Counted from the stretch's first letter, positions 19,787-29,301 are shown. The stretch is 64,000 nt of DNA from Enterobacter sp. Cy-643 (GCF_011752815.1 NZ_VWWV01000002.1:744001-808000); one strand, 5' to 3'. Numbers and translations are program-made. Notes: generated by a model from the sequence alone, not told the origin.

Positions 19787-19917
19787 CCCTCACCCCGGCC
19801 CTCTCACCAAAGGGCAGAGGGCGAAAAGATAAAAAACCGCGCCCTTCACCGCTCAGAGCTAAGGTAAAAACCAATTTATCCCCTCTCCCTTTCAGAGAGA
19901 GGGTTAGGGAGAGGGCA
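19787..19917. repeat. CCCTC-type intergenic repeats between cstA and ybdD
   Basis: Two stem-forming copies of a C-rich intergenic repeat lie in the 154-base gap: CCCTCT with AGAGGG (19799-19804 and 19816-19821), and the stronger CCCTCTCCCT with AGGGAGAGGG (19881-19890 and 19906-19915). Elements of this wording recur in intergenic regions of Enterobacter and Klebsiella. They could protect or end the cstA mRNA. Confidence 0.6.
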
Positions 19918-19921
19918 AAAA

Positions 19922-22027
19922 TCAATGCACGCTCTTCGCCTGCGCCACGATCTGTTCGTAATTCTCCGGCATCGGCTCATACGGCGTTTCGCTGGACGTC
20001 GGTTGCTCAGACTTCAGCGCCTTAAGCGCGGTTTTCAGTGAGAACCAGCCGAGCACCACAACCACCACCATAAAGAAGATAGTCAGCCCCGCATCCAGAC
20101 GGTTGTTAAACACCAGTTGGCTAAGCTGCGACTGTGTGTACTGCGCCGGAATATTACCGCTGTCGATCATCGCCTGGAACTTATTGGCAATAGCAAGGAA
20201 GCCCACTTTTGCATCCGGACTGAACGCTTTCTGCCAGCCTGCGGTTAACGTGCACACCAGCAGCCAGGCCGTCGGCATCAGCGCAACCCAGGCATAGCGC
20301 TGCTTCTTCATTTTGAACAGCACAACCGCGCACAGCATCAGCGCCATGCCCGCCAGCATCTGGTTGGCGATACCGAACAGCGGCCACAGCGTGTTAATGC
20401 CACCCAGCGGATCGACCACGCCCTGATGCAGGAAGTAACCCCAGGCGAGCACACAAAGCCCGGTGGCAAGCAGGTTGGCCGGCAGCGAATCCGTCCGTTT
20501 CAGACCCGGAGAGATTACGCCCAGCAGATCCTGCAGCATAAAACGCGCCGCACGAGTCCCGGCATCCACCGCCGTCAGGATAAACAGCGCTTCAAACAGG
20601 ATGGCAAAGTGGTACCAAAACGAGACGTCCATCAGCCCGCCGAGCGCGCCGTGCAGAATATACGCCATGCCAACCGCCAGCGTTGGTGCCCCACCGGCGC
20701 GGGAGATGATGCTCTGTTCGCCCACTTCGTTGGCAATGTTGGTCAGCGTTTCCGGAGTGATATGGAAGCCCCACCCGCTTACCACCTGCGCGGCAGAAGC
20801 AACGACATCCGCCGTGCCAGCTGGCGCCAGCACCGCCATCGGGCTGTTCATCGCGAAGTACACGCCCGGATCGATGATACAGGCCGCCACCAGCGCCATG
20901 ATCGCGACGAAGGACTCCATCAACATGCCGCCGTAGCCAATGAAGCAGGCCTGATTTTCGTTCGCCAGCATTTTTGGCGTGGTGCCGGAAGCAATCAGCG
21001 CGTGGAAGCCGGAAACGGCCCCGCAGGCGATGGTGATAAACAGGAATGGGAACAGATCCCCACTCCAGACCGGGCCAGTGCCATCAATGAATTTTGTTAA
21101 TGATGGCATTTGCAGCGTCGGACGCATGATCAAAATGCCGATCGCCAGCCCGATGATGGTGCCGATTTTCAGGAAGGTGGAGAGGTAATCACGCGGGGCC
21201 AGCAGCAGCCACACCGGCAGCACCGAGGCCACAAAACCGTACCCTACCAGCATCCAGGTGAGCTGCACGCCCGTAAAATCAAAGTACGGCGCCCAGGTCG
21301 GGCTCTCCGCTACCCAGCCGCCGGAAATAATGGCAAACACCAGCATCACCAGGCCAATCACCGACACTTCACCGATACGCCCCGGGCGCAAATAGCGAAT
21401 GTAGACGCCCATAAACAGCGCCAGCGGGATGGTGAAGGCCACGGTGTAAGTCCCCCACGGGCTGTGGGTTAACGCCTTCACCACGATCATTGCCAGCACG
21501 GCCAGGATAATCACCATGATCATAAAGCAGGCGACCAGCGCGATAACCCCCGCAGTATTGCCCATTTCTTCTTTAACTAACTCCCCCAGCGAGCGCCCGT
21601 TGCGACGCGTGGAGACAAACAACACCATAAAGTCCTGCACGGCGCCCGCCAGCACCACGCCTGCCAGCAGCCAAAGCATGCCCGGCAGGTAACCCATTTG
21701 CGCGGCAAGCACCGGCCCCACCAGCGGACCAGCCCCGGCGATGGCGGCAAAGTGGTGGCCAAACAGCACTTTTTTATCCGTTGGGACGTAATCAAGGCCG
21801 TCATTGTTCCGCACGGCCGGCGTCATGCGCGTGGCATCCACCGTCAGCACGCGTTTAGCGATAAACAAACCGTAATAACGATAGGCAATCAGGTAGATAC
21901 AAACTGAGGCAATAACAATCCACAGCGCATTTATCTGTTCACCGCGATTCAGTGCGATATAGCCGAGGGCGAACGCGCCTGTCAAAGCAAGCACAACCCA
22001 GACGAGGTGTTTCCCAAATCTATCCAT
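19922..22027 (-). CDS. cstA: CstA carbon-starvation peptide/pyruvate transporter
   Basis: A 701-residue inner-membrane protein of E. coli CstA length, with about 16 to 18 hydrophobic spans. The family stretches DYVPTDKKVLFGHHFAAIAGAGPLVGPVLAAQMGYLPG and 'ACGAVSGFHALIASGTTPKML' are intact. CstA imports peptides and pyruvate under carbon starvation. The start MDRFGKHLVW aligns with the E. coli N-terminus; the frame upstream of it is not conserved. A CRP-like site lies 114 bases before the start, fitting cAMP-dependent induction. Confidence 0.96.
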   Translation of the reverse strand: MDRFGKHLVWVVLALTGAFALGYIALNRGEQINALWIVIASVCIYLIAYRYYGLFIAKRVLTVDATRMTPAVRNNDGLDYVPTDKKVLFGHHFAAIAGAGPLVGPVLAAQMGYLPGMLWLLAGVVLAGAVQDFMVLFVSTRRNGRSLGELVKEEMGNTAGVIALVACFMIMVIILAVLAMIVVKALTHSPWGTYTVAFTIPLALFMGVYIRYLRPGRIGEVSVIGLVMLVFAIISGGWVAESPTWAPYFDFTGVQLTWMLVGYGFVASVLPVWLLLAPRDYLSTFLKIGTIIGLAIGILIMRPTLQMPSLTKFIDGTGPVWSGDLFPFLFITIACGAVSGFHALIASGTTPKMLANENQACFIGYGGMLMESFVAIMALVAACIIDPGVYFAMNSPMAVLAPAGTADVVASAAQVVSGWGFHITPETLTNIANEVGEQSIISRAGGAPTLAVGMAYILHGALGGLMDVSFWYHFAILFEALFILTAVDAGTRAARFMLQDLLGVISPGLKRTDSLPANLLATGLCVLAWGYFLHQGVVDPLGGINTLWPLFGIANQMLAGMALMLCAVVLFKMKKQRYAWVALMPTAWLLVCTLTAGWQKAFSPDAKVGFLAIANKFQAMIDSGNIPAQYTQSQLSQLVFNNRLDAGLTIFFMVVVVVLGWFSLKTALKALKSEQPTSSETPYEPMPENYEQIVAQAKSVH

Positions 22028-22417
22028 CAATTTTGTCCGTTTTCTAAGTGGATACCGAGAGTTGTTACATTTTGTTTCTAGCCTGGAATAGCTTTTCTCA
22101 CAATCCGAAGCGGGCAAAACCGTGGGCATTTACCTCAGTTTGTTAATGAGATCACCTAAATATGTATCGCAACCGTAATAGCGGCAGGTCAATTGTGGAG
22201 TATCAGGTTAATGAATGGTCGATGCGGGGAGTGATAACCAGGGCTGATTAATTAGCGAATTTAATCGATCCAAAAATGCAATTGATAAACACATTGATAA
22301 TTATTTTCATTTGCAATAGCGTGTTTCCGCACTTTCAACTCCAGGCACTTTTGCCGCGTCCTTCCTCGTTTGGGAAAGGAACTTCAGGGACGCAGGCGGT
22401 GACACTCAGGATAAATA
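22028..22417. promoter_or_regulatory. cstA-fepA divergent control region with CRP- and Fur-type sites
   Basis: This gap of 390 bases holds no gene. TGTTAATGAGATCACC (22141-22156) matches the CRP consensus at eight of ten half-site positions and serves cstA. GATAATTATTTTCATTTGC (22295-22313) matches 14 of 19 bases of the Fur box and lies 105 bases ahead of fepA, so fepA should be repressed when iron is plentiful. AGGA precedes the fepA start by six bases. Confidence 0.65.
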
Positions 22418-24646
22418 ATGAACAATACATTATCGTACTCCCTCGCCACACTGGTGAGTCTCGGCCTCTACGGCACCGCGTTTTCAGCGGCAGCAGCAGA
22501 GACAACCCCCGCTGAAAACGAAGACACGCTCGTTGTCACCGCAGCCCAGCAAACGCTGCAGGCACCCGGCGTGTCGGTCATTACTTCCGATGAATTAAAG
22601 AAGCACCCGGTCGCGCGGGATGTCTCCGAAATCATTCGCACCATGCCGGGGGTTAACCTGACCGGCAACTCCACCAGCGGGCAGCGCGGCAACGGTCGAC
22701 AGATCGACATTCGCGGTATGGGGCCAGAAAACACGCTGATCCTGGTTGACGGTAAACCGGTCACCAGCCGGAATTCAGTGCGCCTGGGCTGGCGCGGCGA
22801 GCGTGATACCCGCGGCGACGCCTCCTGGGTGCCGCCGGAAATGATCGAACGTATTGAAGTCCTGCGCGGCCCGGCAGCAGCCCGCTACGGTAATGGGGCG
22901 GCAGGCGGCGTGGTGAACATCATCACCAAACGCAGCAGCAACGCTTTCCACGGCAGCTGGAATACCTATTTCAATGCCCCGGAACATAAAGATGAAGGCG
23001 CGACGAAACGCACCAATTTCAGCCTGACCGGGCCGCTCGGTGACGACGTGAGTTTCCGCCTCTACGGCAACCTGGATAAAACGCAGGCGGACGCCTGGGA
23101 CATCAATCAGGGGCACCAGTCGCTGCGCACCGGGTCTTACGCCAACACGCTGCCTGCGGGTCGCGAAGGCGTTATCCATAAAGACCTGAACGGCATGATC
23201 CGCTGGGATTTTGCCCCGATGCAGGCGCTGGAGTTTGAAACCGGCTACAGCCGCCAGGGCAACCTCTACTCAGGTGATACACAAAATACCAATACCAGCC
23301 AGTTGGTGAAGGACAACTACGGCAAAGAGACCAATCGCCTCTACCGCCAGACTTATGCCGTCACCTGGACCGGCGGCTGGGACAACGGCGTCACCACCAA
23401 CACTTATGCGCAATACGAACACACCCGTAACTCGCGCATGAATGAGGGCCTGGCGGGCGGCACGGAGGGCATTTTCTCCAACAACCAGTTCTCAGATATC
23501 GATCTCAACGATGTCATGCTGCACAGCGAAGCAAGCATTCCGTTTACCCTGTTGGTGAATCAAAACCTCACCGTCGGTAGCGAATGGAATCAGCAGCGCA
23601 TGAAAGACGGTACGTCCAACACCCAGTCGTTAAGCGAAGGCGGGCCGATTCCGGGGCTCTCATCCACCGGCCGGAGCCCGTATTCCAAGGCTGAGATCTT
23701 CTCCCTGTTTGCCGAAAACAACATGGAGCTAACCGGCAGCACCATGCTGACGCCGGGTCTGAGGTTCGACCATCATTCCATCGTGGGAGATAACTGGAGT
23801 CCATCGCTGAACCTGAGCCAGGAATTGGTGGAAGACTTGACGCTGAAGCTCGGTATTGCCCGGGCTTATAAAGCGCCAAGCCTGTATCAGACCAACCCGA
23901 ACTACATCCTTTACAGCCGCGGTCAGGGCTGTGCGGCCAGCGGCGGGGCGTGTTATCTGATGGGGAATGAGGATCTGAAAGCCGAAACCAGCGTCAACAA
24001 AGAAATTGGCCTGGAGTTCAAGCGCGACGGCTATCAGGCCGGGATCACCTGGTTCCGGAACGACTACCGCAATAAAATTGAATCCGGCTATTCACCGATA
24101 GCTTCCAACAGCAAGAAAACCGATATCTACCAGTGGGGCAACGTGCCTAAAGCGGTGGTGGAAGGTCTTGAAGGTACGATTAATCTGCCGCTGACGGAGA
24201 CCGTAAGCTGGAATAACAACCTGACTTACATGCTGCAAAGTAAAAATAAGGAAACCGGCGATCGCCTGTCGATCATCCCTGAATACACGCTTAACTCCAC
24301 GCTTAGCTGGCAGGTTCGCCCGGACATTTCGCTGCAAAGCACCCTGACGTGGTACGGCAAACAGGCACCGAAGAAGTACAACTATAAGGGAGTTCCTGTC
24401 ACCGGCAGCGACACCAACGAGGTCAGCCCTTATAGCATTCTTGGTATGAGCGCGACCTGGGACGCGACCAAAAACGTCAGCTTCACCGCCGGGATCGACA
24501 ACCTGCTGGATAAGCGCCACTGGCGTGCGGGTAACGCCCAGACCACCGGGAATGACACGACCAAATCCTACATGTACGGCGCTGGCGCGGAGACCTACAA
24601 CGAGCCTGGCCGCACATACTACATGAGCGTCAACACTCACTTCTAA
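22418..24646 (+). CDS. fepA: TonB-dependent ferric-enterobactin receptor
   Basis: A 742-residue outer-membrane receptor closely following E. coli FepA (746) from the TonB box (EDTLVVTAA, about 33-41) to the C-terminal PGRTYYMSVNTHF, whose last residue Phe is required by the BAM machinery. It has a signal peptide (about 1-27), a plug domain to about 180 (RQIDIRGMGPENTLILVDGKPVTS) and a 22-strand barrel with the loop cysteines 'GCAASGGACYLMG'. It imports iron-enterobactin using TonB. The ent genes are not next to it in this window. Relatives such as PfeA or IroN are less close. Confidence 0.88.
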   Translation: MNNTLSYSLATLVSLGLYGTAFSAAAAETTPAENEDTLVVTAAQQTLQAPGVSVITSDELKKHPVARDVSEIIRTMPGVNLTGNSTSGQRGNGRQIDIRGMGPENTLILVDGKPVTSRNSVRLGWRGERDTRGDASWVPPEMIERIEVLRGPAAARYGNGAAGGVVNIITKRSSNAFHGSWNTYFNAPEHKDEGATKRTNFSLTGPLGDDVSFRLYGNLDKTQADAWDINQGHQSLRTGSYANTLPAGREGVIHKDLNGMIRWDFAPMQALEFETGYSRQGNLYSGDTQNTNTSQLVKDNYGKETNRLYRQTYAVTWTGGWDNGVTTNTYAQYEHTRNSRMNEGLAGGTEGIFSNNQFSDIDLNDVMLHSEASIPFTLLVNQNLTVGSEWNQQRMKDGTSNTQSLSEGGPIPGLSSTGRSPYSKAEIFSLFAENNMELTGSTMLTPGLRFDHHSIVGDNWSPSLNLSQELVEDLTLKLGIARAYKAPSLYQTNPNYILYSRGQGCAASGGACYLMGNEDLKAETSVNKEIGLEFKRDGYQAGITWFRNDYRNKIESGYSPIASNSKKTDIYQWGNVPKAVVEGLEGTINLPLTETVSWNNNLTYMLQSKNKETGDRLSIIPEYTLNSTLSWQVRPDISLQSTLTWYGKQAPKKYNYKGVPVTGSDTNEVSPYSILGMSATWDATKNVSFTAGIDNLLDKRHWRAGNAQTTGNDTTKSYMYGAGAETYNEPGRTYYMSVNTHF

Positions 24647-24655
24647 GCTCGATTC

Positions 24656-24722
24656 GGGAGGCTAATAAGCCTCCCAAATTGATCGCCAACGGCCGAAAAA
24701 CAGAGAAGACAATTTATTGTCT
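24656..24722 (+). terminator. Hairpin after fepA and palindrome before gdhA
   Basis: GGGAGGCT-AATA-AGCCTCCC (24656-24675) is a perfect eight-base hairpin nine bases after the fepA stop; no T run follows. Further on, AGACAATTTATTGTCT (24707-24722) is a perfect palindrome with seven-base arms and a two-base centre, more like a protein-binding site than a terminator, and lies 177 bases before gdhA. The rest of the 252-base gap is AT-rich and has no gene. Confidence 0.55.
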
Positions 24723-24898
24723 GTTATTAGACCGAAATTTAGATTTTTTTAGGGTTAACGGCCCGTCTAAACGCATCCCCTCTTTATTGCCTTCCTGGTG
24801 AAAAAATCGCTTGATGCCCGTTCATAAGAAAATGTTATAGTCGAAAAATTACCCAAAAAAAGACAGACAACATAATTTTCAACAAGGAGTTACCTCTG

Positions 24899-26242
24899 AT
24901 GGCTCAAGCATTATCCCTCGAAGGCTTTTTAACCTCAGTACAGTCCCGCGATCCGCACCAGGTAGAATTCGCTCAGGCGGTTCGCGAAGTCATGAGCACG
25001 CTGTGGCCGTTTCTGGAAAACAACCCGCAATACCGCCAGCAGGCGCTGCTCGAACGTCTGGTCGAGCCGGAGCGCGTGATTCAGTTCCGCGTTGCCTGGG
25101 TGGATGACAACAATCAGGTTCAGGTCAACCGGGCCTGGCGCGTGCAGTTCAACTCGGCCATTGGGCCGTTTAAAGGCGGCATGCGCTTCCACCCTTCCGT
25201 TAATCTGTCGATCCTCAAATTCCTCGGCTTTGAGCAGACCTTTAAAAACGCCCTCACCACGCTCCCCATGGGCGGCGGCAAAGGCGGCAGCGACTTTAAT
25301 CCGAAGGGCAAAAGCGAAGGCGAAATCATGCGCTTTTGCCAGGCGTTGATGCTGGAGCTTTATCGCCACCTTGGCCCGGACACCGATGTTCCGGCAGGGG
25401 ATATCGGCGTTGGTGGCCGCGAAGTCGGCTACATGGCGGGGATGATGAAAAAGCTCTCCAACAACACCGCCTGCGTGTTTACCGGCAAAGGGCTGTCGTT
25501 CGGCGGCAGTCTGATCCGCCCGGAAGCGACCGGCTACGGCCTGATCTACTTCACCGATGCCATGCTGCAGCGCCACGGCCTGGGCTTTGAAGGCATGCGC
25601 GTGGCGGTTTCCGGCTCCGGGAACGTCGCTCAGTATGCGATTGAAAAAGCCATGTCGCTCGGCGCTCGTGTGGTCACGGCGTCTGACTCCAACGGCACCG
25701 TGGTAGATGAAGCAGGCTTTAACGCAGAGAAACTGGCCCGCCTGTGCGAAATCAAAGCCAGCCGCGATGGCCGCGTGGCCGACTATGCCCGAGAATTTGG
25801 CCTGACTTATCTGGCAGGCCAGCAGCCGTGGAGCGTGCCGGTGGATATCGCGCTGCCTTGTGCAACACAGAACGAGCTGGACGTCGATGCTGCCCAAACG
25901 CTTATCGCCAATGGCGTGAAGGCGGTAGCCGAAGGGGCAAATATGCCAACCACGATTGCCGCGACGGATCTGTTTGTGGAAGCTGGCGTGCTGTTCGCGC
26001 CGGGTAAAGCGGCAAACGCAGGCGGTGTAGCAACGTCCGGGCTGGAAATGGCGCAGAATGCGGCCCGTCTGAGCTGGAAGGCCGAAAAAGTAGATATTCG
26101 CCTGCACCACATCATGCTTGATATTCATCAGGCCTGCGTGGATTACGGTGGCGAAGGAAAACAAACCCAGTACGTTCGCGGCGCGAACATCGCCGGGTTC
26201 GTAAAAGTTGCGGACGCGATGCTGGCTCAGGGCGTGCTGTAA
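24899..26242 (+). CDS. gdhA: NADP-specific glutamate dehydrogenase
   Basis: A 447-residue enzyme of exactly E. coli GdhA length. It makes glutamate from 2-oxoglutarate and ammonium with NADPH when ammonium is plentiful. The substrate pocket PMGGGKGGSDFNPKG (about 122-136) holds the catalytic lysine, and the NADP fold has VAVSGSGNVAQYA (about 232-244). AAGGAG precedes the start by nine bases. A short C-rich stretch and no clear terminator separate it from the convergent gene that follows. Confidence 0.97.
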   Translation: MAQALSLEGFLTSVQSRDPHQVEFAQAVREVMSTLWPFLENNPQYRQQALLERLVEPERVIQFRVAWVDDNNQVQVNRAWRVQFNSAIGPFKGGMRFHPSVNLSILKFLGFEQTFKNALTTLPMGGGKGGSDFNPKGKSEGEIMRFCQALMLELYRHLGPDTDVPAGDIGVGGREVGYMAGMMKKLSNNTACVFTGKGLSFGGSLIRPEATGYGLIYFTDAMLQRHGLGFEGMRVAVSGSGNVAQYAIEKAMSLGARVVTASDSNGTVVDEAGFNAEKLARLCEIKASRDGRVADYAREFGLTYLAGQQPWSVPVDIALPCATQNELDVDAAQTLIANGVKAVAEGANMPTTIAATDLFVEAGVLFAPGKAANAGGVATSGLEMAQNAARLSWKAEKVDIRLHHIMLDIHQACVDYGGEGKQTQYVRGANIAGFVKVADAMLAQGVL

Positions 26243-26279
26243 CTTGCAGGGTGAGGGCCGTCGCCCTCACCTTCTCTGC

Positions 26280-27098
26280 CTACAAGGTAAGCTTCATCTC
26301 GTACTGCCGAATCTTATCCAGGGTAAAGCCGCTGCCTAAAAACACCGGCGAAACGGTTTCGGGCAGGCTGGGAATAGTCGCTAATCCAGGGAACTGGCGT
26401 TGAAGTAAAGCCAGCAGCTTTTTTGCTTTCCCGGATCGTCGCGCATGCGGCTCAACAAATAGCCCTCTGAGCTTCGGTATTTCGCCGGGAATGACCATCG
26501 CATAAGCCACTCCATCCAGTACAAAAGCCTTACCGGGCAGCTTATACAGCGTTTCAGCCGCGCAAAGCCACGGCAGCGGCGCATCGTTAGCGGCCATCAT
26601 TCTATGGGTCATTTGCAGCGGGTCGATTTCCAGCAGTTCGCCGTCAGCCTCGCCTTCAGGAACACCTGCAGACTGGAAGCCCACCAGCGTTTGCTGGGGC
26701 ACAAAGCCCATTCGCTCATAGAGCGCCAGCCCGCCTTCGTTGCCTAAAATCACTTCCAGATAAAATTGCTTATCACCGCGCTCGCGCGCGGCATCAATAA
26801 GCTGCTGAATGAAGATCTTGCCTAAACCCTGCCCGCGCAGTTCCGGGCGAATTGCAAAAGCGGCCAGGCGGCAGGTTTGCCCGCGCCGGGTCACCAGCGC
26901 CATCGCTTTGGGCTCTCCACGGTAAAGCCAGATAGGGCTGTCGCCGGGGAAAAAATCCTCTGAGGCAAAACGCCAGCCGAACGTATCCCCTTCCAGACGG
27001 AAAGGCACCACGTACTGTTCAAAACAGTGGGTTAATATCTCTGCCAGCTGAAAGCTGTTCCAGTTCAGCGCGGGTTTACTCACAATCTCGTGCCGCAT
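26280..27098 (-). CDS. GNAT acetyltransferase with two GNAT-like halves
   Basis: A 272-residue protein. The N-terminal half (about 1-140) is a clear GNAT domain with the acetyl-CoA site RPELRGQGLGKIFIQQL and the following 'FYLEVILGNEGGLALYERMGF'. The C-terminal half (about 170-270) repeats the fold more weakly, with 'GLFVEPHARRSGKAKKLLALL' in the place of the cofactor loop. The substrate is unknown. The start at 27098 follows GGAGAG. It converges with gdhA and is divergent from nothing; its own promoter lies in the 60-base gap to the YczE gene. Confidence 0.8.
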   Translation of the reverse strand: MRHEIVSKPALNWNSFQLAEILTHCFEQYVVPFRLEGDTFGWRFASEDFFPGDSPIWLYRGEPKAMALVTRRGQTCRLAAFAIRPELRGQGLGKIFIQQLIDAARERGDKQFYLEVILGNEGGLALYERMGFVPQQTLVGFQSAGVPEGEADGELLEIDPLQMTHRMMAANDAPLPWLCAAETLYKLPGKAFVLDGVAYAMVIPGEIPKLRGLFVEPHARRSGKAKKLLALLQRQFPGLATIPSLPETVSPVFLGSGFTLDKIRQYEMKLTL

Positions 27099-27160
27099 AC
27101 TCTCTCCCGTTTTAAGCAATTATTATTCTCCGGAAGATACTGTTTAGCACAGCTACGGCA

Positions 27161-27778
27161 TCAGAATGTAGCTTCCTGTGCAGGAGTCGCTGTGTTATTC
27201 AACGGCTTAACGCGAAACCACGGCAGGCAAAGCTGAATGAGAGGCCCGATAGCTAACGCATAAAGCACCGTGCCCACGCCAAAACTACCGCCCATCAGCC
27301 AGCCGGAGATCAGTACGGTCACTTCGATGGCGGTACGCACGCTGCGCACCGACCAGCCCGTTCTGGCATGGATCCCGGTCATCAGCCCATCTCGCGGCCC
27401 GGCACCAAAACCAGCGCCGATATACATGCCCGTCGCAAGAGCATTCACTACCAAAGCACCGACCAGCAAAACGGATCGCGCAAAAAGCGATTCCAGCGGC
27501 GGCATAAGCGCCAGCGTAGCATCCGCCGCCAGCCCTAACACAATCACGTTGCTAATGGTGCCAAGGCCTGGACGCTGACGCAGCGGGATCCACAGCAGCA
27601 GCACCAGCGCCCCCACAATAATCATCACCAGCCCAAGGTTGAGCGAGAATAGCCTCGCCACGCCGAGATGAAAAACGTTCCACGGATCGGCCCCCAAATC
27701 GGCCCGCACAAACATGGCGGTTGAAATGCCGTAAAAGACCAGGCCGGTATAAAGCTGCAGCAGGCGACGAGCCATCAT
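27161..27778 (-). CDS. YczE/YitT-type membrane protein
   Basis: A 205-residue inner-membrane protein of the YczE family with about five spans; the marks FVRADLGADPWNVFHLGVA (about 24-42) and 'MYIGAGFGAGPRDGLMTGIHARTGWSVRSVRTAIEV' fit well. Its role is unknown. The start is placed at 27778 because AGGA stands eight bases before it, whereas the ATG at 27793 has no ribosome site. It is transcribed away from a MocR-type regulator; YczE and MocR-type YczR genes are a recurring divergent pair in bacteria, and the regulator probably controls both. Confidence 0.85.
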   Translation of the reverse strand: MMARRLLQLYTGLVFYGISTAMFVRADLGADPWNVFHLGVARLFSLNLGLVMIIVGALVLLLWIPLRQRPGLGTISNVIVLGLAADATLALMPPLESLFARSVLLVGALVVNALATGMYIGAGFGAGPRDGLMTGIHARTGWSVRSVRTAIEVTVLISGWLMGGSFGVGTVLYALAIGPLIQLCLPWFRVKPLNNTATPAQEATF

Positions 27779-27824
27779 GACAAAGATCCTCATTGTGTTT
27801 TTATGGCTATACCCTCTCGCAAAA

Positions 27825-27862
27825 TGGACTTAGTATTAAGGTCCAGTTATCAGAAAGTGGAC
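27825..27862. promoter_or_regulatory. Candidate MocR operator with three TGGAC half-sites
   Basis: The 88-base gap between the divergent genes holds TGGAC (27825-27829), its inverse GTCCA (27841-27845) and a second direct copy TGGAC (27858-27862), spaced 16-17 bases apart. Direct plus inverted half-sites at such spacing are a feature of MocR-family regulators. The array covers the likely promoter of both genes and ends four bases before the regulator's start codon. Confidence 0.55.
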
Positions 27863-27866
27863 TGCT

Positions 27867-29294
27867 ATGACGCTTCGCAGAATCGGAATTTCATCTTTAA
27901 CACGCCTGCTGGGGCACTGGCATCAGGCGTCATCCCGCTCGCCGGTCTATCGCCAACTGGCGGACGGGCTGCGGCTGCTGATCCTCGATGGGCGCCTACC
28001 GCTCGACAGCAGGCTGCCGGGGGAAAGAGAGCTTTCTGGCGCGCTGGGCGTGAGCCGCACCACGGTGGCCTCCGCGCTGGCGCAGCTCCGGGAGGAAGGG
28101 TATCTGCTGAGCCGCCAGGGCTCAGGCTCCGTCACCATGCTGCCCGAAAGCAGCCCGGCCATTTCTCCCTTACCCGGCAATGCTCCGGTACTGGATCTTT
28201 CCACCGCCGCCCTCAGCGCCGGGCCGGAAATTCATCGGGCCTATTCCACCGCGCTCACTTTCCTGCCGGAACATTTGTCCTCAACCGGCTATGACAGCCA
28301 GGGCTTGCCGGAGCTGAGAGAAGCAATTGCGCGGCATTATGCGTCACGGGGATTACCCACCACGCCTGACCAAATCATGGTGGTCAACGGTGCCGTCAGC
28401 GGACTGGGGCTAATACTTAGACTGTTCACCGGCCCGGGCGATCGCGTCGTCGTAGACCATCCCACTTACCCGATGGCGTTGGCGGCGATTCGCGGCGCCT
28501 CCTGCCGCCCCGTGCCGGTCAGCCTGCCCGCAAGCGGTTGGGATGTTGACGGTTTAGCGGCGACTATCGCCCAGACTTCTCCCCGGCTGGCTTACTTGAT
28601 TCCAGATTTCCATAACCCAACTGGCCGCTGTATGGACGCCGCCACGCGCCAAAGGGTGAACGAGATAGCCGCCCGCAGCCACACCACGCTGGTTGTGGAC
28701 GAAACGATGGCCGATCTCTGGTTTGATGCCCCTCCCCCTCCTCCCCTGACGGCTTTTGGCCCGGAAGAACACACCATCTCGCTCGGCTCCGCCGGGAAAA
28801 GTTTCTGGGGCGGGCTACGCCTGGGCTGGATAAGGGCTTCAGGCAAAACCATCAGTTCGCTGATACAAATCCGCAATACCTTTGATTTAGGGACGCCTCT
28901 GCTGGAGCAACTGGCTGCCACGCAGTTGTTTGCCGACGCGGCGCAGTTCTTGCCTCAGCGCAGAGAGATGCTGCGCCAACGCTGCGAAAGCAGCTTTGTC
29001 GCGATGCAAGCGCTGTTCCCGGACTGGCAAACATCGCCCCCGGAAGGCGGCCTGTCGTGGTGGGTGGAATTACCGAAACCGCTGGCCACGATTTTTGCCG
29101 CCGCCGCTGAGAGTCAGGGCATTCGGATCGGTGCCGGGCCCCGGTTCGGGGTAGAAGGGGCTTTTGAGCGCTTTTTACGCCTCCCTTTCAGCCTCGACCC
29201 CGCTGAGCTGCGGCTTGCCCTGCAGCGGCTGCAGCCGCTATGGCAGCACCTGGCGGCAACCCGGCATGAAAGTCTCAGGGGAATGGTATTTTAG
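27867..29294 (+). CDS. MocR/PdxR-type regulator (YczR-like)
   Basis: A 475-residue fusion of a GntR winged helix and an aminotransferase-like domain. The winged helix is at about 20-90 (SPVYRQLADGLRLLILDGRLPLDSRLPGERELSGALGVSRTTVASAL). The class I aminotransferase fold follows, with the pyridoxal-phosphate lysine in the SLGSAGKSFWGGLRLGW stretch (about 310-326) and 'LIPDFHNPTGR' before it. Such proteins sense pyridoxal phosphate or its adducts. It is divergent from the YczE gene and probably regulates that gene and itself. Confidence 0.88.
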   Translation: MTLRRIGISSLTRLLGHWHQASSRSPVYRQLADGLRLLILDGRLPLDSRLPGERELSGALGVSRTTVASALAQLREEGYLLSRQGSGSVTMLPESSPAISPLPGNAPVLDLSTAALSAGPEIHRAYSTALTFLPEHLSSTGYDSQGLPELREAIARHYASRGLPTTPDQIMVVNGAVSGLGLILRLFTGPGDRVVVDHPTYPMALAAIRGASCRPVPVSLPASGWDVDGLAATIAQTSPRLAYLIPDFHNPTGRCMDAATRQRVNEIAARSHTTLVVDETMADLWFDAPPPPPLTAFGPEEHTISLGSAGKSFWGGLRLGWIRASGKTISSLIQIRNTFDLGTPLLEQLAATQLFADAAQFLPQRREMLRQRCESSFVAMQALFPDWQTSPPEGGLSWWVELPKPLATIFAAAAESQGIRIGAGPRFGVEGAFERFLRLPFSLDPAELRLALQRLQPLWQHLAATRHESLRGMVF

Positions 29295-29301
29295 AAAGCG
29301 A

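Noticed and set aside
19787-19917. CCCTC-rich stems between cstA and ybdD as a CRISPR array or mobile element
   Set aside because: Only two unequal stem copies with no constant spacer length or terminal repeats; they fit a common enterobacterial intergenic repeat.
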